This document shows, one piece after another, positions 20,692 through 28,811 of a stretch of 64,000 nt of DNA. Each line of letters starts with the position of its first letter. Within the stretch, counting starts at the first letter, position 1. A model generated the notes under the pieces. It was not told the origin of the DNA and ran no database searches. It saw only the letters and a list, made by a program, of their open reading frames with translations. Origin of the DNA: Mycolicibacterium parafortuitum (GTDB lineage: Bacteria; Actinomycetota; Actinomycetes; Mycobacteriales; Mycobacteriaceae); contig NZ_AP022598.1 of NCBI RefSeq assembly GCF_010725485.1, positions 4,030,001 through 4,094,000 on the forward strand, in the 5' to 3' direction. The position numbers and the translations under genes were made by a program.

Positions 20692-20903
20692 AGGTCAAGA
20701 CGATATCGGCACGCACTGCCAGTTGAGCTGACCTTAGCCCGAGTGTCGCAACTCAGAAAGCGCCCTCTGTCATGACGCAGGTTGCGCATCTGGCGAATGC
20801 ACTCACCGCATAAACGATGCGTTCAGCGGTTGGATCTTGCGCACAGCGAATAGTTCGAAAATAGCTGTTTACCAATGGATTACCGCGATCTAATGTCTTA
20901 AGT
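20692..20903. other. Divergent promoter region of the cargo operon
   Basis: A 212-base gap between the leftward cargo operon and the rightward small gene at 20,904. It is A/T-rich for this genome, with TTCGAAAATAGCTGTTTACCAATGG and CTAATGTCTTAAG near the rightward start. It probably holds promoters in both directions. I see no clear operator palindrome beyond TTCGAA. Confidence 0.4.
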
Positions 20904-21206
20904 ATGACCGCTCAGCACATTGCCTCGGCGCGGGCCGCAGCAACCATGCATCCACCCGCGGATGCCTTTCGTGTATTCGATTGGGAACATCACGACGGAC
21001 TCTCGACGCGCGAGTTCGTCGGCCGAACCCGCGAGGCGGCCGGGTTCCTCGTCACCGTCGAAGGTGTCCAGCGGTCCAACGACACCTGCCGGCGCTGGCT
21101 CACCATCGAGGCACCCAACCGCGGCGAGCTACTCGACCCCGAGATCGCGCGCCAGCTCACCGCCGCGATCAACGCCGCCGCCGACGAAATCGACGCGTTG
21201 AGATGA
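20904..21206 (+). CDS. Small element protein coupled to the second recombinase
   Basis: A 100-residue protein of unknown family. The centre (REAAGFLVTVEGVQRSNDTCRRWLTIEAPNRGELL) looks like a small alpha/beta domain, followed by a helix (EIARQLTAAINAAADEIDAL). Its stop overlaps the ATG of the right-hand recombinase by 4 bases, so translation is coupled. A role in controlling that recombinase is possible but unproven. Confidence 0.65.
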   Translation: MTAQHIASARAAATMHPPADAFRVFDWEHHDGLSTREFVGRTREAAGFLVTVEGVQRSNDTCRRWLTIEAPNRGELLDPEIARQLTAAINAAADEIDALR

Positions 21207-22135
21207 CCAGCGGGCCCGTCCGATACACGCTGCCACCCGCGTGGGAGACCGCGATCCGCGGCTGGGTGGGCTGGCTCAAGCTCGGCGGAATGGCACCATC
21301 AACGGCCGCCCTCCGACGCGGCCACATCCGCGCCTTCGCACGCGTATCCGAGCTCAGCGCACCGAGCGATGTGACCGTTCCGCTCGTCGTCGCCTACTGC
21401 AGCGGCCGGTCCTGGTCCAACGACCACCGCAAGAGCGTCCGCGGCTCCCTCGTCAGCTTCTTCGACTGGTGCGTCGACAACGGCCTCGCAACCGCCAACC
21501 CCGCCGCCAGCCTGCCGAGAGTGCCCGGAGCCAAGCCGAGGCCACGACCGGCCACCGACGAGATATGGAACGACCTGCTGTCTTCCGCAGGCCCGCGCGA
21601 ACGCATGATGGCGCGCCTGGCCGGTGAGGTCGGGATGCGGCGCGCTGAGGTCGCGGTGTGCCAGCGTGAAGACCTCGTGCGCGACACGGACGGGTGGTCG
21701 CTCATCGTGCACGGCAAAGGCGGAAAGCAGCGCGTGGTCCCCGTGACGGACAGCCTCGCGGAGGAGATCCGCGAGTTCTGTCCCCGCGGGTTCCTGTTCC
21801 CGTCGCGCGACCAGTGGGGCAACCTGCTTTCGCCGCACGTGTCGGCGGACTGCGTGGGCCGTCTCATCTCCGCTCTGATGCCGCCGGGCTGGTCGATGCA
21901 CAAGCTGCGGCACCGCTTCGCCACCCGCGGACTGGCCGGCACCGGGAACTTGATCGCGGTCCGGGACGCCCTCGGCCACGCCAGCGTTGCCACGACGCAG
22001 ATCTACACCGCAGTGGCACCCCGCGCTGTCCGAGCCGTTGTGGAGGCCCCCGCCGACGAACGGATCGCCCCACGACCACCGCACGGAGTGGGCAACGTCG
22101 TCAGCCTGGGCGACCGCAGGCGCGACGCAGGCTGA
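21203..22135 (+). CDS. Second tyrosine recombinase of the element (right)
   Basis: A 310-residue XerC/D-like recombinase without the AP2-type arm domain of the left integrase. The core-binding domain covers residues 10-95 (GWVGWLKLGGMAPSTAALRRGHI). The catalytic residues are all visible: Arg in VGMRRAEVAVC, Lys in GKGGKQR, HKLRHRFATRG (His, Arg), LGHASVATTQIY (His) with the nucleophilic Tyr at its end. ATG at 21,203 overlaps the upstream stop; a longer frame from 20,981 lies inside that gene. It reads towards attR. Two apparently complete recombinases in one small element are unusual; they may act together, or this one may serve a second function such as dimer resolution. Confidence 0.9.
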   Translation: MTSGPVRYTLPPAWETAIRGWVGWLKLGGMAPSTAALRRGHIRAFARVSELSAPSDVTVPLVVAYCSGRSWSNDHRKSVRGSLVSFFDWCVDNGLATANPAASLPRVPGAKPRPRPATDEIWNDLLSSAGPRERMMARLAGEVGMRRAEVAVCQREDLVRDTDGWSLIVHGKGGKQRVVPVTDSLAEEIREFCPRGFLFPSRDQWGNLLSPHVSADCVGRLISALMPPGWSMHKLRHRFATRGLAGTGNLIAVRDALGHASVATTQIYTAVAPRAVRAVVEAPADERIAPRPPHGVGNVVSLGDRRRDAG

Positions 22136-22190
22136 ACGGCGGCGAAGTGTACGGCCGCGACCACCGCGGCACGGTCAAGTGGTCGCGCCG

Positions 22191-22210
22191 TACCCAAATC
22201 TGTACCCAAA
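22191..22210 (+). promoter_or_regulatory. Candidate integrase arm sites, right end
   Basis: Direct copies of TACCCAAA at 22,191-22,198 and 22,203-22,210, followed by CCAGG, mirror the pair at 12,851-12,871. They lie about 120 bases inside attR. Just upstream, 22,173-22,186 repeats 14 bases of the att core (GGTCAAGTGGTCGC). Confidence 0.6.
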
Positions 22211-22329
22211 CCAGGTCGGAAATCCGCCTGAATCCGCTACTGTCCGCCAGCGTCCGTAGCTGTCGAATCATGCTGTCCCGCAGGGCAATAGTGAGCAGTC
22301 GCGAACATGTGCGAACATGCTTGCGATGC

Positions 22330-22374
22330 CTGGGGGTCAAGTGGTCGCAGGTTCAAATCCTGTCAGCCCGACGC
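22330..22374 (+). repeat. attR, 45-bp direct repeat copy
   Basis: Identical over 45 bp to 12,758-12,802. Here the 5' half of the tRNA is missing, so this is only the displaced 3' fragment of the original tRNA-Pro gene. Confidence 0.96.
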
Positions 22375-22379
22375 GAGAA

Positions 22380-22416
22380 CGAAGGCCAGGACCGGCGTAA
22401 GCCGGCCTGGCCTTCG
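22380..22416 (+). terminator. Strong hairpin beyond attR, original tRNA-Pro terminator
   Basis: CGAAGGCCAGG at 22,380-22,390 pairs with CCTGGCCTTCG, with an inner CCGGC/GCCGG stem closing on GTAA. There is no long T run. Position says it was the terminator of the undisturbed tRNA-Pro gene; today it may also stop transcription leaving the element. Confidence 0.65.
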
Positions 22417-22449
22417 TGTTGCGAGTGCGCACCATTCCCCGTCGCTTAC

Positions 22450-23244
22450 TCACGTCGCGCTGTCCTGTAGGACGCGCACGACGTGGTGGAGGGGTTCGGG
22501 CACCGTGGAGACCGCGCCGACGTACGGGTGGGAGAGTTCGACGACGAGAAACAGTTGCGCGCCGACAAGGGTTCCGATGATGGCGACCATGGCGTAGTGG
22601 TTGGTGGCTTTCTCGACGCCGTAGATGATCGCGCAGCCCAGAAGCAGACCGCTGGTGACGAAGATGACCGCCCACAGCGACCAGGGTGGGCCGGTGTCCG
22701 TACGGGCCTGCAGAATGCGTTCGGCGCGATTCTTGCTGGCATCGTTCAGATTGCTGAACGACGATGCGAGAAGCGTCTTTTGGGCATCTGTGCTCGCTTG
22801 GACGTTTTCGTAGGCGGCGTAGAGGCGATCGAGGGCTCGGTCCGCCTCGGGAAAGGAGCGCCCGTCGTTGATTTCGTCCCATTCGGTGATAGCTGCCTGC
22901 TCGTATTCCAGCAGGGCTTGCCGAATCCGGTCCCTGTCGGGCTGGTCGAAGATATGGGAGTCCCTGGCCAGTTGAGCGGCAGCGGTGCCCTCCGTGCGCA
23001 CGAGGTCATCGGCGTGGCTGATCTGTCCCCACATCGCCGAGACGACGAAGCCGATGAAGAACGCGAAAACGAAACCCACGACGCCGAAGGCGAACTTGAT
23101 GACGTCGTTGTGTTCCTCGCCTCGCAGGTGGGGGAATCGACGACGCACGACGGTCTGGGCCAGGATCGCGATGCCCGCCGTGCAGGTGACGATGAGAAGC
23201 AGGAGTAGCCACGGCGGCACGTGCGAGACCAACCACTGACTCAA
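22450..23244 (-). CDS. DUF4239 membrane protein
   Basis: A 264-residue membrane protein with two N-terminal segments (LLLLLIVTCTAGIAILAQ; FGVVGFVFAFFIGFVVSAMWG), a soluble helical middle rich in charged residues, and two C-terminal segments (LWAVIFVTSGLLLGCAIIYGV; AMVAIIGTLVGAQLFLVVEL). This is the bestrophin-like DUF4239 layout. Function is unknown, possibly ion conductance. The start appears to be TTG at 23,244. A second member of the family lies at 34,871-35,680. Confidence 0.8.
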   Translation of the reverse strand: MSQWLVSHVPPWLLLLLIVTCTAGIAILAQTVVRRRFPHLRGEEHNDVIKFAFGVVGFVFAFFIGFVVSAMWGQISHADDLVRTEGTAAAQLARDSHIFDQPDRDRIRQALLEYEQAAITEWDEINDGRSFPEADRALDRLYAAYENVQASTDAQKTLLASSFSNLNDASKNRAERILQARTDTGPPWSLWAVIFVTSGLLLGCAIIYGVEKATNHYAMVAIIGTLVGAQLFLVVELSHPYVGAVSTVPEPLHHVVRVLQDSAT

Positions 23245-23358
23245 GTTTCCCCCTTCAGTTCAGCAGCGATCCGCCCGGCTGGGTGTGGCGCCGAAACATG
23301 ACTGTAGGGGTGGGACGCCCAGGGTGGGGGTGATCCGGGATTCTGTCCCTGGCCGGCC

Positions 23359-23796
23359 TTACGACCGATTCGCGGGGTCTCGGTGCTGGGATAGCGCGTC
23401 GAGTTCGGCCGCGAGCGCCCGTACACGCTGCTCGATGTCGTCACGGATGGCGCGGACGGCGTCGATGCCCTGGCCCGCCGGGTCGGCGAGCTCCCATTTC
23501 TCGTAACGCTTTCCGGGAATGTACGGACATTCGTCGCCGCACCCCATGGAGATGACGACCTGGACGGCTTCGAGGTCGTCCAGGGTCCAGCGCCGGGGTT
23601 GTTCTCCGCTGATGTCGATACCCTTCTCGGCCATGGCTTCGACGGCGGCGGGGTTGACCTCGTCGGCTGGTTCAGAGCCCCCTGAGTAGACGGCGACGCC
23701 ATCGCCCGAGAAGTGTTTGAGAAAGCCCATGGCCATCTGGGAACGCCCGGCGTTGTGGGTGCACAGGAACAGCACGGCTGGTCTTCCGTCAATCAT
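23359..23796 (-). CDS. arsC: Arsenate reductase, low-molecular-weight phosphatase type
   Basis: A 145-residue reductase that converts arsenate to arsenite. The P-loop CTHNAGRSQMA with the nucleophilic Cys is at residues 12-22, and CGDECPYIPGKRYEKWELADP near residues 84-104 carries the resolving Cys and the conserved DP. The Cys pattern fits thioredoxin- or mycothiol-coupled enzymes. It overlaps the acr3 stop by 4 bases and is the last gene of the arsI-acr3-arsC operon, so arsenite produced can be exported at once. Confidence 0.93.
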   Translation of the reverse strand: MIDGRPAVLFLCTHNAGRSQMAMGFLKHFSGDGVAVYSGGSEPADEVNPAAVEAMAEKGIDISGEQPRRWTLDDLEAVQVVISMGCGDECPYIPGKRYEKWELADPAGQGIDAVRAIRDDIEQRVRALAAELDALSQHRDPANRS

Positions 23797-24905
23797 CGGT
23801 GGGGACTTTCTGTCGGTGCGGTGGCGCTTGGGTCTCTGTACCTCTTGCGGAGCAGTAGGGACACATAGACGAGGCCGACGAGGACGGGCACCTCGATGAG
23901 CGGGCCGACGACACCGGCCAACGCTTGACCGGAGGTCGCGCCGTAGGTGGCGATGGCGACAGCGATGGCGAGTTCGAAATTGTTTCCCGCGGCGGTGAAC
24001 GCCAGGGTGGTGGTGCGCTCATAGCCGAGCCCGAGCGCAGCCCCCAGCAGGTAGCCGCCGCCCCACATGATCGCGAAGTACGCCAGCAGGGGGATCGCGA
24101 TGCGGATGACATCCATTGGGTTGGTGGTGATCTGAGCGCCTTGCAGTGCGAACAGGATCACGATGGTGAAGAGAAGGCCGTAGAGGGCCCAGGGCCCGAC
24201 TTTGGGGAGGAAGTTCGTCTCGTACCAGTGCCTGCCCTTGGCTCGCTCACCGATCCGTCGAGACAGGTAGCCCGCAGCGAGTGGGATGCCCAGGAAGATC
24301 AGCACGGATTTGGCGATCTGCCACGGTGATGTGCTGATCGTGGTCTGTTCCAGACCGAGCCAACCCGGCAGCACCGAGAGGTAGAACCACCCCAGCACCG
24401 CGAACATCGCCACTTGAAAAACCGAGTTCAGCGCCACCAGCACGGCGGCTGCTTCGCGGTCGCCGCAGGCGAGGTCGTTCCAGACGATGACCATGGCGAT
24501 ACAGCGCGCCAGACCCACAATGATCAGCCCGGTGCGGTACTCGGGAAGGTCGGGTAGGAACAGCCACGCCAACGCGAACATCAGCGCCGGGCCCAGCACC
24601 CAGTTCAGCACCAGGGAACTGACAAGGAGTCTGCGGTCGCCGGTGACGGTGTCGAGGCGGTCGTAGCGGACCTTGGCCAGCACCGGATACATCATGACGA
24701 GCAGCCCGAGGGCGATCGGCACGGAGACGCCGTCGATCTGGACACTGTCAAGCCACGTATCCAGACCTGGCACCCACCTGCCGACGAGCAGGCCCACAAC
24801 CATGGCAATGCCGATCCAGACCGGCAGTAGCCGGTCCAGAGTCGACATCTTGTCCACGACTGCGATCCGCGGCGTGGGCCCGCTGCTATGGGGTGTCGCC
24901 GCCAT
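23793..24905 (-). CDS. acr3: Arsenite efflux permease Acr3
   Basis: A 370-residue, ten-segment membrane transporter of the Acr3/BASS type. The conserved LGPALMFALAWLFL, the segment GLARCIAMVIVWNDLACGD with the functional Cys, and AAGNNFELAIAVAIA are all present. It exports arsenite. The frame is open to 25,055, but ATG at 24,905 overlaps the arsI stop by 1 base and gives a family-length N-terminus, so it is preferred. Confidence 0.94.
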   Translation of the reverse strand: MAATPHSSGPTPRIAVVDKMSTLDRLLPVWIGIAMVVGLLVGRWVPGLDTWLDSVQIDGVSVPIALGLLVMMYPVLAKVRYDRLDTVTGDRRLLVSSLVLNWVLGPALMFALAWLFLPDLPEYRTGLIIVGLARCIAMVIVWNDLACGDREAAAVLVALNSVFQVAMFAVLGWFYLSVLPGWLGLEQTTISTSPWQIAKSVLIFLGIPLAAGYLSRRIGERAKGRHWYETNFLPKVGPWALYGLLFTIVILFALQGAQITTNPMDVIRIAIPLLAYFAIMWGGGYLLGAALGLGYERTTTLAFTAAGNNFELAIAVAIATYGATSGQALAGVVGPLIEVPVLVGLVYVSLLLRKRYRDPSATAPTESPHR

Positions 24906-25387
24906 CAGCAGCAGGACTGCGCGGATTCGGTCCCGGCTGCCTCGGCAGCGGGACCGCCGCAGCACACACCCGACGCATCGGCGTTGCCGTCGTCGAGATG
25001 CTGCGGGCTGGTTCCGAATGTCTCTGAATCGGCGAGGACGGTGTAGACCTCCCACTTCTCCCCGGCGGGGCCGGTCACCCAGACCTTGTCCTGCGTGGCG
25101 AAGCAGCAGGTGGTGTTGATCTCCTCTTCGGTGAACAGGCCCTCGTCGGCGAGGCGCGCGATCTCAGCGTGAACGGTCTCGCTGGACTCGACCTCGACGC
25201 CAAGGTGGTTGATCGTTCCGCCCTTGCCGGGGTTCTCCAAGAGCACGAGCTTAAGCGGCGGCTCGGTGACCGCGAAGTTGGCGTAGCCCGGCTTCACTTT
25301 GGCGGGGGCGGTGTTGAACAGTTTCGAGTAGAACGTGATCGCCTCGTCGAGGTCGTCGACGTTGAGGGCGAGTTGCATGCGGGACAT
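24905..25387 (-). CDS. arsI: ArsI/CadI-type VOC metalloprotein
   Basis: A 160-residue vicinal-oxygen-chelate protein related to CadI (Rv2641) and to the C-As lyase ArsI. The N-terminus MQLALNVDDLDEAITFYSKLF is the VOC start, and TTCCFATQDKVWVTGP near residue 90 carries the paired Cys that bind trivalent organoarsenicals in ArsI. The C-terminus has CCGG and a terminal CC, adding metal ligands. ATG at 25,387 is chosen because GGAGG precedes it by 6 bases. It is first in the operon, divergent from arsR. Cleavage of methylarsenite is inferred; metal sequestration is the alternative. Confidence 0.88.
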   Translation of the reverse strand: MSRMQLALNVDDLDEAITFYSKLFNTAPAKVKPGYANFAVTEPPLKLVLLENPGKGGTINHLGVEVESSETVHAEIARLADEGLFTEEEINTTCCFATQDKVWVTGPAGEKWEVYTVLADSETFGTSPQHLDDGNADASGVCCGGPAAEAAGTESAQSCC

Positions 25388-25449
25388 GGAAACCTCCACA
25401 CCTGTGTGACATATATCGAAATACCGACGGAGGCCAGAATGCCACCTTT

Positions 25450-25463
25450 TTGATGAATGTCAA
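25450..25463 (+). promoter_or_regulatory. Candidate ArsR operator
   Basis: TTGA-TGAATG-TCAA is a palindrome with a 6-bp spacer in the 90-base gap between the divergent arsI and arsR genes. ArsR/SmtB regulators bind palindromes of this size, so one dimer site here could repress both directions. A/T-rich CATATATCGAAATACC next to it may hold the arsI promoter. Confidence 0.5.
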
Positions 25464-25477
25464 TCTAGTGGCACACT

Positions 25478-25843
25478 GTGTTGGTGCCCAAAGCTCTGCC
25501 AACGATCGACATGTCGGCTCCGGTGTGCTGCGCCCCCGTGGCCTCGGGTCCGATGAGCGAGGACGACGCTCTGCAGGTGGCATTGCGGCTGAAGGCACTC
25601 GCGGACCCGGTGCGCGTCAGGATCATGTCGATGCTGTTCAGTTCCTCAGCGGGCGAGGAGAACAGCGGCGATCTGGCGGCGGCGCTGGAGTTGGCCGAGT
25701 CCACGATCAGTCACCATCTCGCCCAACTGAGGCGTGCAGGATTTGTCGTGTCAGATCGCCGAGGAATGAACGTCTTTCATCGGCCGGCCTCCGATGCGCT
25801 GGGCGCGCTGTGCGCCGTGCTCGACCCGAACTGCTGCCGCTGA
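25478..25843 (+). CDS. arsR: ArsR-family metalloregulator
   Basis: A winged-helix repressor of up to 121 residues. The HTH is [20 protein letters not shown], with the wing at [14 protein letters not shown]. Metal-sensing Cys are clear: a CC pair in APVCCAPVA near the N-terminus and NCC at the C-terminus. The N-terminal position agrees with actinobacterial arsenite sensors. Start is GTG at 25,478, GTG at 25,484 or ATG at 25,511; homologues usually include the residues before the first CC. It is expected to release the arsI-acr3-arsC promoter when arsenite binds. Confidence 0.92.
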   Translation: MLVPKALPTIDMSAPVCCAPVASGPMSEDDALQVALRLKALADPVRVRIMSMLFSSSAGEENSGDLAAALELAESTISHHLAQLRRAGFVVSDRRGMNVFHRPASDALGALCAVLDPNCCR

Positions 25844-26021
25844 CTCATCCTCCAGCGGTGTCGGCCTGCACGAGTCTCGACGTGCCTGCGCAACAGTGAT
25901 ATTCGAAGCTCCCCGCCCGCGGTCGTGCCGCGTTGCCTTTCGGCTTCCGCCGACTGACGACGGGACATGGTCGAGGGCAAGGGGTGGTCGGCGGAGATGG
26001 CGCGATGATCGCCCCGCGTCG

Positions 26022-26313
26022 GGGGTGCTGATCGAGGAATCATGCGACGCACAATTGCTCGTTGTGGGCAGTCGCGGCCGGGGCGGGTTCGCCGGCATGC
26101 TCCTGGGTTCGGTCAGCCGGGCGGTCGCCCAGGATGCGCGGGTGCCGGTGATGGTGGCGCGTCCTTCCTGGCCACGACGATGGCGCTTGCGGCCGCATCT
26201 TCGTGACCGCTTTCGATGGGTCGGAGGCGCCGACCCAGGTCGCACGCCAGGGTGATGACGGCGCCGTGATCAGTGGGACCGAGGCGGCCCGGCAACGGGA
26301 CCATCGGCCCTAG
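26022..26313 (+). pseudogene. Universal stress protein remnant
   Basis: [21 protein letters not shown] and the following [24 protein letters not shown] (26,025 to about 26,165) are the C-terminal half of a Usp domain without its start. From 26,191 another frame gives [19 protein letters not shown], the beginning of a second Usp domain, which stops at 26,311. The order and frame change show a degraded two-domain Usp gene next to an intact one at 26,457. Confidence 0.75.
26294..26313 (+). promoter_or_regulatory. DosR-like box upstream of the stress operon
   Basis: AACGGGACCATCGGCCCTAG matches the core of the mycobacterial dormancy box (GGGAC, 4 bases, G-CCC) at 13 of 20 positions of the published consensus. 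It lies 64 bases before the leader ORF at 26,377 and ahead of a universal stress gene, a typical DosR target. Confidence 0.6.
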
Positions 26314-26376
26314 CGCGGCAGTTCTTGTCAGTCGTAGCGTCGAGATTCCTGAGAACACATCGGCGAGGAGGTTCAC

Positions 26377-26460
26377 ATGAATGCGCTTATTGCAGTCTCG
26401 GTGTTTGACGCCGCGGGAGTGACGACTGCTGACGGCGATCCGACAAGACCCCGCAGATGA
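26377..26460 (+). CDS. 27-residue leader ORF coupled to the universal stress gene
   Basis: A 27-residue frame (MNALIAVSVFDAAGVTTADG...) with a strong RBS GAGGAGG 6 bases before its ATG. Its TGA overlaps the ATG of the stress protein (ATGA), so ribosomes ending here can restart on the next gene. The stress gene itself lacks a strong RBS. It is likely a translated leader; whether the peptide matters is unknown. Confidence 0.5.
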   Translation: MNALIAVSVFDAAGVTTADGDPTRPRR

Positions 26461-27332
26461 GCAGCGAGCGAGCGCGATTCGGGATCGTCGTCGGTGTCGA
26501 CGGGTCGCAGGAAGCGGTGGCGGCAGTCCGCTGGGCCGCGCGTGAGGCTCAACTGGCCGGCAAGCCGATCACTCTTCTGTTTGCGGTGCCGCAACCGATT
26601 GTCACGTGGCCACTGGCGCCGTCGGACGGTACGGTCGACGACGAACTTCGCTACGCCGAAACCGTGTTGAAGGAGGCGGGTGAACTGGTCGCCGAGGTAG
26701 CCGACGGCGATCCTCCCGCTATTCGTACCGAGATTGTTCGCTCCGGAGCCGTTGAGGCTCTCGTGGAGGCCTCGCGATCGGCGCACATGGTCGTCGTCGG
26801 CAGTCGTGGGACGGGAGCGGTGGGGCGGTTGCTGCTGGGCTCGGTGAGCTCCGGGATCCTGCACCACGGCTCCGGCCCAGTGGCCGTAGTTCACAACCAG
26901 AACGGAATTGCGCCCACGGCAACCGAACCGGTGTTGTTGGGAATCGACGGTCCGGCGTCGTACGCGGCCACCGCACTGGCTTTTGAGGAGGCGTCCCGGC
27001 GGGGAGTGAGTGTGCTGGCGGTCCACGTCATCAGCGACATCGGCGAAGCGCTCAGCCGGGGTGGCGAGTGGAGCAACGCCAGAAGGCACGGTGAGGAGTA
27101 TCTTTCCCAGCGTCTGGCGCCCTGGAAGGAACGCTACCCGGAGGTGCCAGTTCATGCTGAGGTGGAGTTCGACCGACCCCTCCATCGTCTGGTGGAACGC
27201 TGCGGCGCAGCACAACTCGCCGTGGTGGGGAGTCACGGTCGCGGCGGTTTCGCCGACATGCTGCTCGGCTCCGTCAGTTCAGCGCTGGCGCAACTGGCTG
27301 ATATCCCCGTCATCGTGGTCAGACCGCGCTGA
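26457..27332 (+). CDS. Two-domain universal stress protein
   Basis: A 291-residue tandem Usp protein like the mycobacterial DosR-regulated members (Rv2005c, TB31.7 type). Each domain opens with a nucleotide-binding strand (IVVGVDGSQEAV; VLLGIDGPASY) and closes with the ATP-binding G-2x-G-9x-GS motif (VVGSRGTGAVGRLLLGSVS; VVGSHGRGGFADMLLGSVS). ATP binding and a role in dormancy or hypoxic stress are expected from the family and the upstream DosR-like box. It is convergent with the WS/DGAT gene, 33 bases away. Confidence 0.93.
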   Translation: MSSERARFGIVVGVDGSQEAVAAVRWAAREAQLAGKPITLLFAVPQPIVTWPLAPSDGTVDDELRYAETVLKEAGELVAEVADGDPPAIRTEIVRSGAVEALVEASRSAHMVVVGSRGTGAVGRLLLGSVSSGILHHGSGPVAVVHNQNGIAPTATEPVLLGIDGPASYAATALAFEEASRRGVSVLAVHVISDIGEALSRGGEWSNARRHGEEYLSQRLAPWKERYPEVPVHAEVEFDRPLHRLVERCGAAQLAVVGSHGRGGFADMLLGSVSSALAQLADIPVIVVRPR

Positions 27333-27365
27333 GTCCCCGAGGGCGCACCGCCGCAACGCGGTGGG

Positions 27366-28757
27366 TCAAACGCCGACCTGATCTGCCGGCGGAGCCGCTT
27401 TCCGTGCCGCCGCCCGCGTCAGGTCGGCCACGGCATCCGCAATTCCGTCCGCCAGCTGGGCTACGTCCGGGAAGGCATCGAAATCGGTGGTGATGCCGAA
27501 GACGAGGTCGTCGCCATAGCTCAGGATCCCCACGGCGGCGCGAAGGCGTAACGCGACAGGAGGTATTGGAAGCATGCGCACGACGTCGTGACCCATAAGC
27601 CGCAGCCGATCTCGGGGCCCGGGAACATTCGTCGCCAACGCCACAACGCCACGCTGGGGTAGGGCCGTCACCGTTCTGATCACCCGGGAGGCCACTGCGA
27701 ACGGCACCGATTTGACGATGCTGACCGCGGTACTGCCGGCGCTTCGTTGGCCACCCGCTTTCACCCGTGTCAGCGTGCGGTGCACCGCACGCAGTTGCTC
27801 CAACCGGTCGGATTCATCCACCGGTAGATAGGGCAAGATCACCGACACCTGATTGTCGGCACGGTTCATCGCATCTGCTGGGCGCACCGAGACCGGGACG
27901 AGCGTGCGCAGCGAGTGGTGCAGGGGTTCAGCGCCACGCCGTATCAGAGCCGCGCGGAAGCTGTCGGTAATCGCCGCTAGCGCTACATCATTGAGGGTGA
28001 CATCGAAAGTTCGACATACCGTCAGCGCGTCGGCCAAGGACACCTGGACGGCGCTGTAGCGGCGCATCGAGGTGATCGAACCGTTGAACACGGAGTCGTC
28101 GCCGTGCCGGACGAGGCTGTCAAGGATTTCGATACCGCCGACCAGCGTTGTGGTCGCGGTGGAGGCCACTGCTGAGGCCGTGCTCCACGCGTCCTGCGCC
28201 CAGCGAATCGGGTTGAGCGACAGTCGTCGCGCGGTCTCTGGACGGGGCTGCTGCGCGGGCTGCGTGGCGCCGACATATGTGGTGTGCTCACCACCGTCAC
28301 ACAGCCCGGTCAGCATGTGCAATGCGGCGATGCCGTCGGCGATGCAGTGATGCACTTTCATCAGGATCGCCCATTGTCCGCGGGGTAGTCCTTCGATGAC
28401 CCAGCACTGCCATAGTGGGCGTTCGCGGTCTAATCGGGACTCCATCGCTTCTGCGGTGAATCGGAAGAGCGCCTCGTCGTCGCCGGGGTGCGGTAACGCA
28501 GCTCGCCGAATGTGGTGGGCAAGATCCGGCGCGGGATCGGCCACCCACTGCGGAGCCGACAGGTCGAATGGCGCACGACGGACAACTTGGCTCAGCCGGG
28601 GGATGGCCGGAATGCGTGCAGCCAGCGCGGTGACGATCTCGTCCTGAGGCGGAACCGGGCCCTCCAGGACCGAAACCGCGCCGACCGCAAGACTGATATG
28701 CGGATCAGCGTCCTCGGCATCGAGGAATCCCGCATCAAAGGCCGACAAGCGCTCCAC
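27366..28757 (-). CDS. Wax ester synthase/diacylglycerol acyltransferase
   Basis: A 463-residue WS/DGAT enzyme that transfers acyl groups from acyl-CoA to diacylglycerol or alcohols, making storage lipid. The catalytic HHxxxDG is visible as VHHCIADG near residue 136, and the N-terminal LSAFDAGFLDAEDADPH and the C-terminal TNVPGPRDRL motif are typical. In mycobacteria such enzymes (Tgs1) accumulate triacylglycerol in hypoxia. A DosR-like box lies 55-74 bases upstream of its start. It converges on the stress protein gene, so both may respond to the same signal. Confidence 0.94.
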   Translation of the reverse strand: MERLSAFDAGFLDAEDADPHISLAVGAVSVLEGPVPPQDEIVTALAARIPAIPRLSQVVRRAPFDLSAPQWVADPAPDLAHHIRRAALPHPGDDEALFRFTAEAMESRLDRERPLWQCWVIEGLPRGQWAILMKVHHCIADGIAALHMLTGLCDGGEHTTYVGATQPAQQPRPETARRLSLNPIRWAQDAWSTASAVASTATTTLVGGIEILDSLVRHGDDSVFNGSITSMRRYSAVQVSLADALTVCRTFDVTLNDVALAAITDSFRAALIRRGAEPLHHSLRTLVPVSVRPADAMNRADNQVSVILPYLPVDESDRLEQLRAVHRTLTRVKAGGQRSAGSTAVSIVKSVPFAVASRVIRTVTALPQRGVVALATNVPGPRDRLRLMGHDVVRMLPIPPVALRLRAAVGILSYGDDLVFGITTDFDAFPDVAQLADGIADAVADLTRAAARKAAPPADQVGV

Positions 28758-28811
28758 AGATCCACTATCTGCTCGATCAGAATCAATGCGCAGGGTCTGA
28801 GGCCATAAAGG

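Noticed and set aside
12878..22135. Insertion sequence or transposon
   Set aside because: No transposase or terminal inverted repeats were found; the ends are direct tRNA repeats with tyrosine recombinases.
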